Below, one piece after another: positions 14,736 through 15,108 of a stretch of 15,108 nucleotides of DNA (position 1 is its first letter; the number at the start of each line of letters is the position of its first letter). This stretch comes from Candidatus Moranbacteria bacterium RIFCSPLOWO2_12_FULL_48_12 (GTDB taxonomy: Bacteria; Patescibacteriota; Minisyncoccia; Moranbacterales; UBA1568). A program made the position numbers and the translations under genes. The stretch is taken from contig MFSB01000040.1 of NCBI GenBank assembly GCA_001784735.1, positions 1-15,108 on the forward strand, given 5' to 3'. The notes under the pieces were generated by a model, which made no database searches, was not told the DNA's origin, and saw only the letters and a program-made list of their open reading frames with translations.

Positions 14736-14764
14736 ATTATACACCTTTTTGGTGTTTTTGTCAA
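14736..14764 (-). promoter_or_regulatory. Full-consensus sigma-70 promoter for the histidine phosphatase gene
   Basis: On the minus strand a perfect TTGACA (14764-14759) and a perfect TATAAT (14741-14736) are separated by 17 bases. Transcription would start near 14729, giving a leader of about 84 bases. The spacer holds the ACACC-N5-GGTGT inverted repeat, and the -35 box overlaps that of the plus-strand promoter. Confidence 0.88.
14741..14755. promoter_or_regulatory. Inverted repeat ACACC-N5-GGTGT in the promoter spacer
   Basis: ACACC (14741-14745) and GGTGT (14751-14755) are perfect inverted arms around TTTTT. The site covers most of the -35/-10 spacer of the minus-strand promoter and lies just upstream of the plus-strand -35, a fitting place for a repressor operator. 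No regulator gene is in the window. Confidence 0.4.
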
Positions 14765-14786
14765 CCACGCTTTTATCCTGTATTAT
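14758..14786 (+). promoter_or_regulatory. Sigma-70 promoter for the riboflavin kinase gene
   Basis: TTGTCA (14758-14763) and TATTAT (14781-14786) are 17 bases apart, five of six matches each. Transcription would start near 14793, about 20 bases before the ATG at 14814, leaving no room for an FMN riboswitch. Confidence 0.75.
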
Positions 14787-14813
14787 GAGGACAAAGAGCA
14801 TAAGAAACCTCAT

Positions 14814-15108
14814 ATGCCAGGATCAAAACGAGTGCCTCTTTTGGTACAAAAAGGAAAAGTGGAGCGGGGGACGAAAATGGCTCGGAAGGTGGGATACCCT
14901 ACGGTGAATATCCACTATGATGACCCGGAAATTCTTGCCGGTACATATGCCGGAAAAGTAACGGTAGACAATACCGAATACCGTGCCGCGGTCTACGTCA
15001 ATCAAGAGCGGGAGGTGCTTGAGGCTCATCTCTTGGATATATCTTTGGATTTGTATGGAAAAGAGATTACCGTTGTATTGTTGGAGCGGTTGGTGGAAGC
15101 GAAAGAGT
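14814..15108 (+). CDS. Riboflavin kinase (partial, runs off the window)
   Basis: 98 codons from ATG 14814 with no stop before the window ends. It matches the flavokinase domain in order: GKVERGTKMARKVGYPTVNI (about residues 14-33), with the glycine-rich turn and PTVN metal/nucleotide motif; AGTYAGKVTV, the equivalent of GVYAV; and LEAHLLDISLDLYGKEITVVLLERL (about 68-92), with the Glu of (L/V)E(A/V)H(L/I) as likely catalytic base. The enzyme makes FMN from riboflavin and ATP. The usual bacterial RibF carries an N-terminal FMN adenylyltransferase domain; here the kinase starts almost at the first codon and none of that domain lies upstream, so it is a stand-alone kinase and FAD would need another enzyme. 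It is divergent from the histidine phosphatase gene. Confidence 0.85.
   Translation, partial: MPGSKRVPLLVQKGKVERGTKMARKVGYPTVNIHYDDPEILAGTYAGKVTVDNTEYRAAVYVNQEREVLEAHLLDISLDLYGKEITVVLLERLVEAKE

Noticed and set aside
14787..14813. FMN riboswitch before the riboflavin kinase gene
   Set aside because: The leader from the predicted start site is only about 20 bases, far too short.
1..15108. CRISPR array, tRNA or rRNA gene, transposase or phage genes
   Set aside because: No regularly spaced repeats of suitable length, no cloverleaf or rRNA-like stretch, and no integrase or transposase motif was found by eye.

Overview
The window looks like part of a small-genome bacterium of the Candidate Phyla Radiation (Patescibacteria) type. 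This is an inference from dense gene packing, several genes without a Shine-Dalgarno site, a stand-alone riboflavin kinase and PEP-synthase-like proteins of unusual domain make-up. UGA acts as a normal stop: it ends several genes inside ATGA overlaps. That argues for the standard bacterial code and against the lineages that read UGA as glycine.

The core is a family of seven same-strand genes whose products all end in the same roughly 105-residue swivelling phosphohistidine domain of PEP synthase / PPDK-type dikinases. Each keeps the catalytic His in a GGx(T/I/M)(C/S)HAA(I/V) motif. Only the first (146-2239) also has the ATP-grasp nucleotide-binding domain. The other six (2245-3633, 4985-6541, 6538-7893, 7890-8903, 8900-10318, 10426-11877) consist of a divergent helical body plus the His domain. 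None of the seven has the C-terminal PEP/pyruvate-binding TIM barrel. The order ATP-grasp, middle domain, His domain in the first gene resembles rifampin phosphotransferase. My main hypothesis is a split, modular dikinase system: one protein (or another ATP-grasp enzyme in the cell) charges the His, and several partners with different bodies pass the phosphate to different acceptors.

Layout: a perfect 32-bp palindrome (1-32) and short leader; the ATP-grasp/His gene and one partner (146-3633); a terminator; a convergent low-molecular-weight phosphotyrosine phosphatase-like gene (3726-4190, minus); a divergent promoter pair (4223-4273); then a long plus-strand operon with an HD-domain gene (4383-4970), four tightly coupled body+His genes, a perfect 34-bp palindrome, the 3' remnant of a lost family member (10391-10429), a fifth body+His gene and a HAD-family gene (11885-12496). 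Next come a histidine-phosphatase-like gene (12558-13868), a shared terminator hairpin, a minus-strand histidine phosphatase (13956-14645), a second divergent promoter pair (14736-14786) and a riboflavin kinase gene that runs off the window end.

The array appears to evolve by module. Genes are joined by ATGA stop/start overlaps, their 3' ends are conserved and their 5' parts diverge, and one joint still carries the tail of a deleted member. The ATP-grasp gene itself holds two in-frame palindromic insertions in loops of its ATP-binding domain. Phosphotransferases lie beside four predicted phosphohydrolases (LMW-PTP, HD, HAD, histidine phosphatase), which suggests paired phosphorylation and dephosphorylation. 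The acceptors cannot be read from sequence. No rRNA, tRNA, CRISPR array, transposase or phage gene was seen, and no gene-free stretch exceeds 300 bases.
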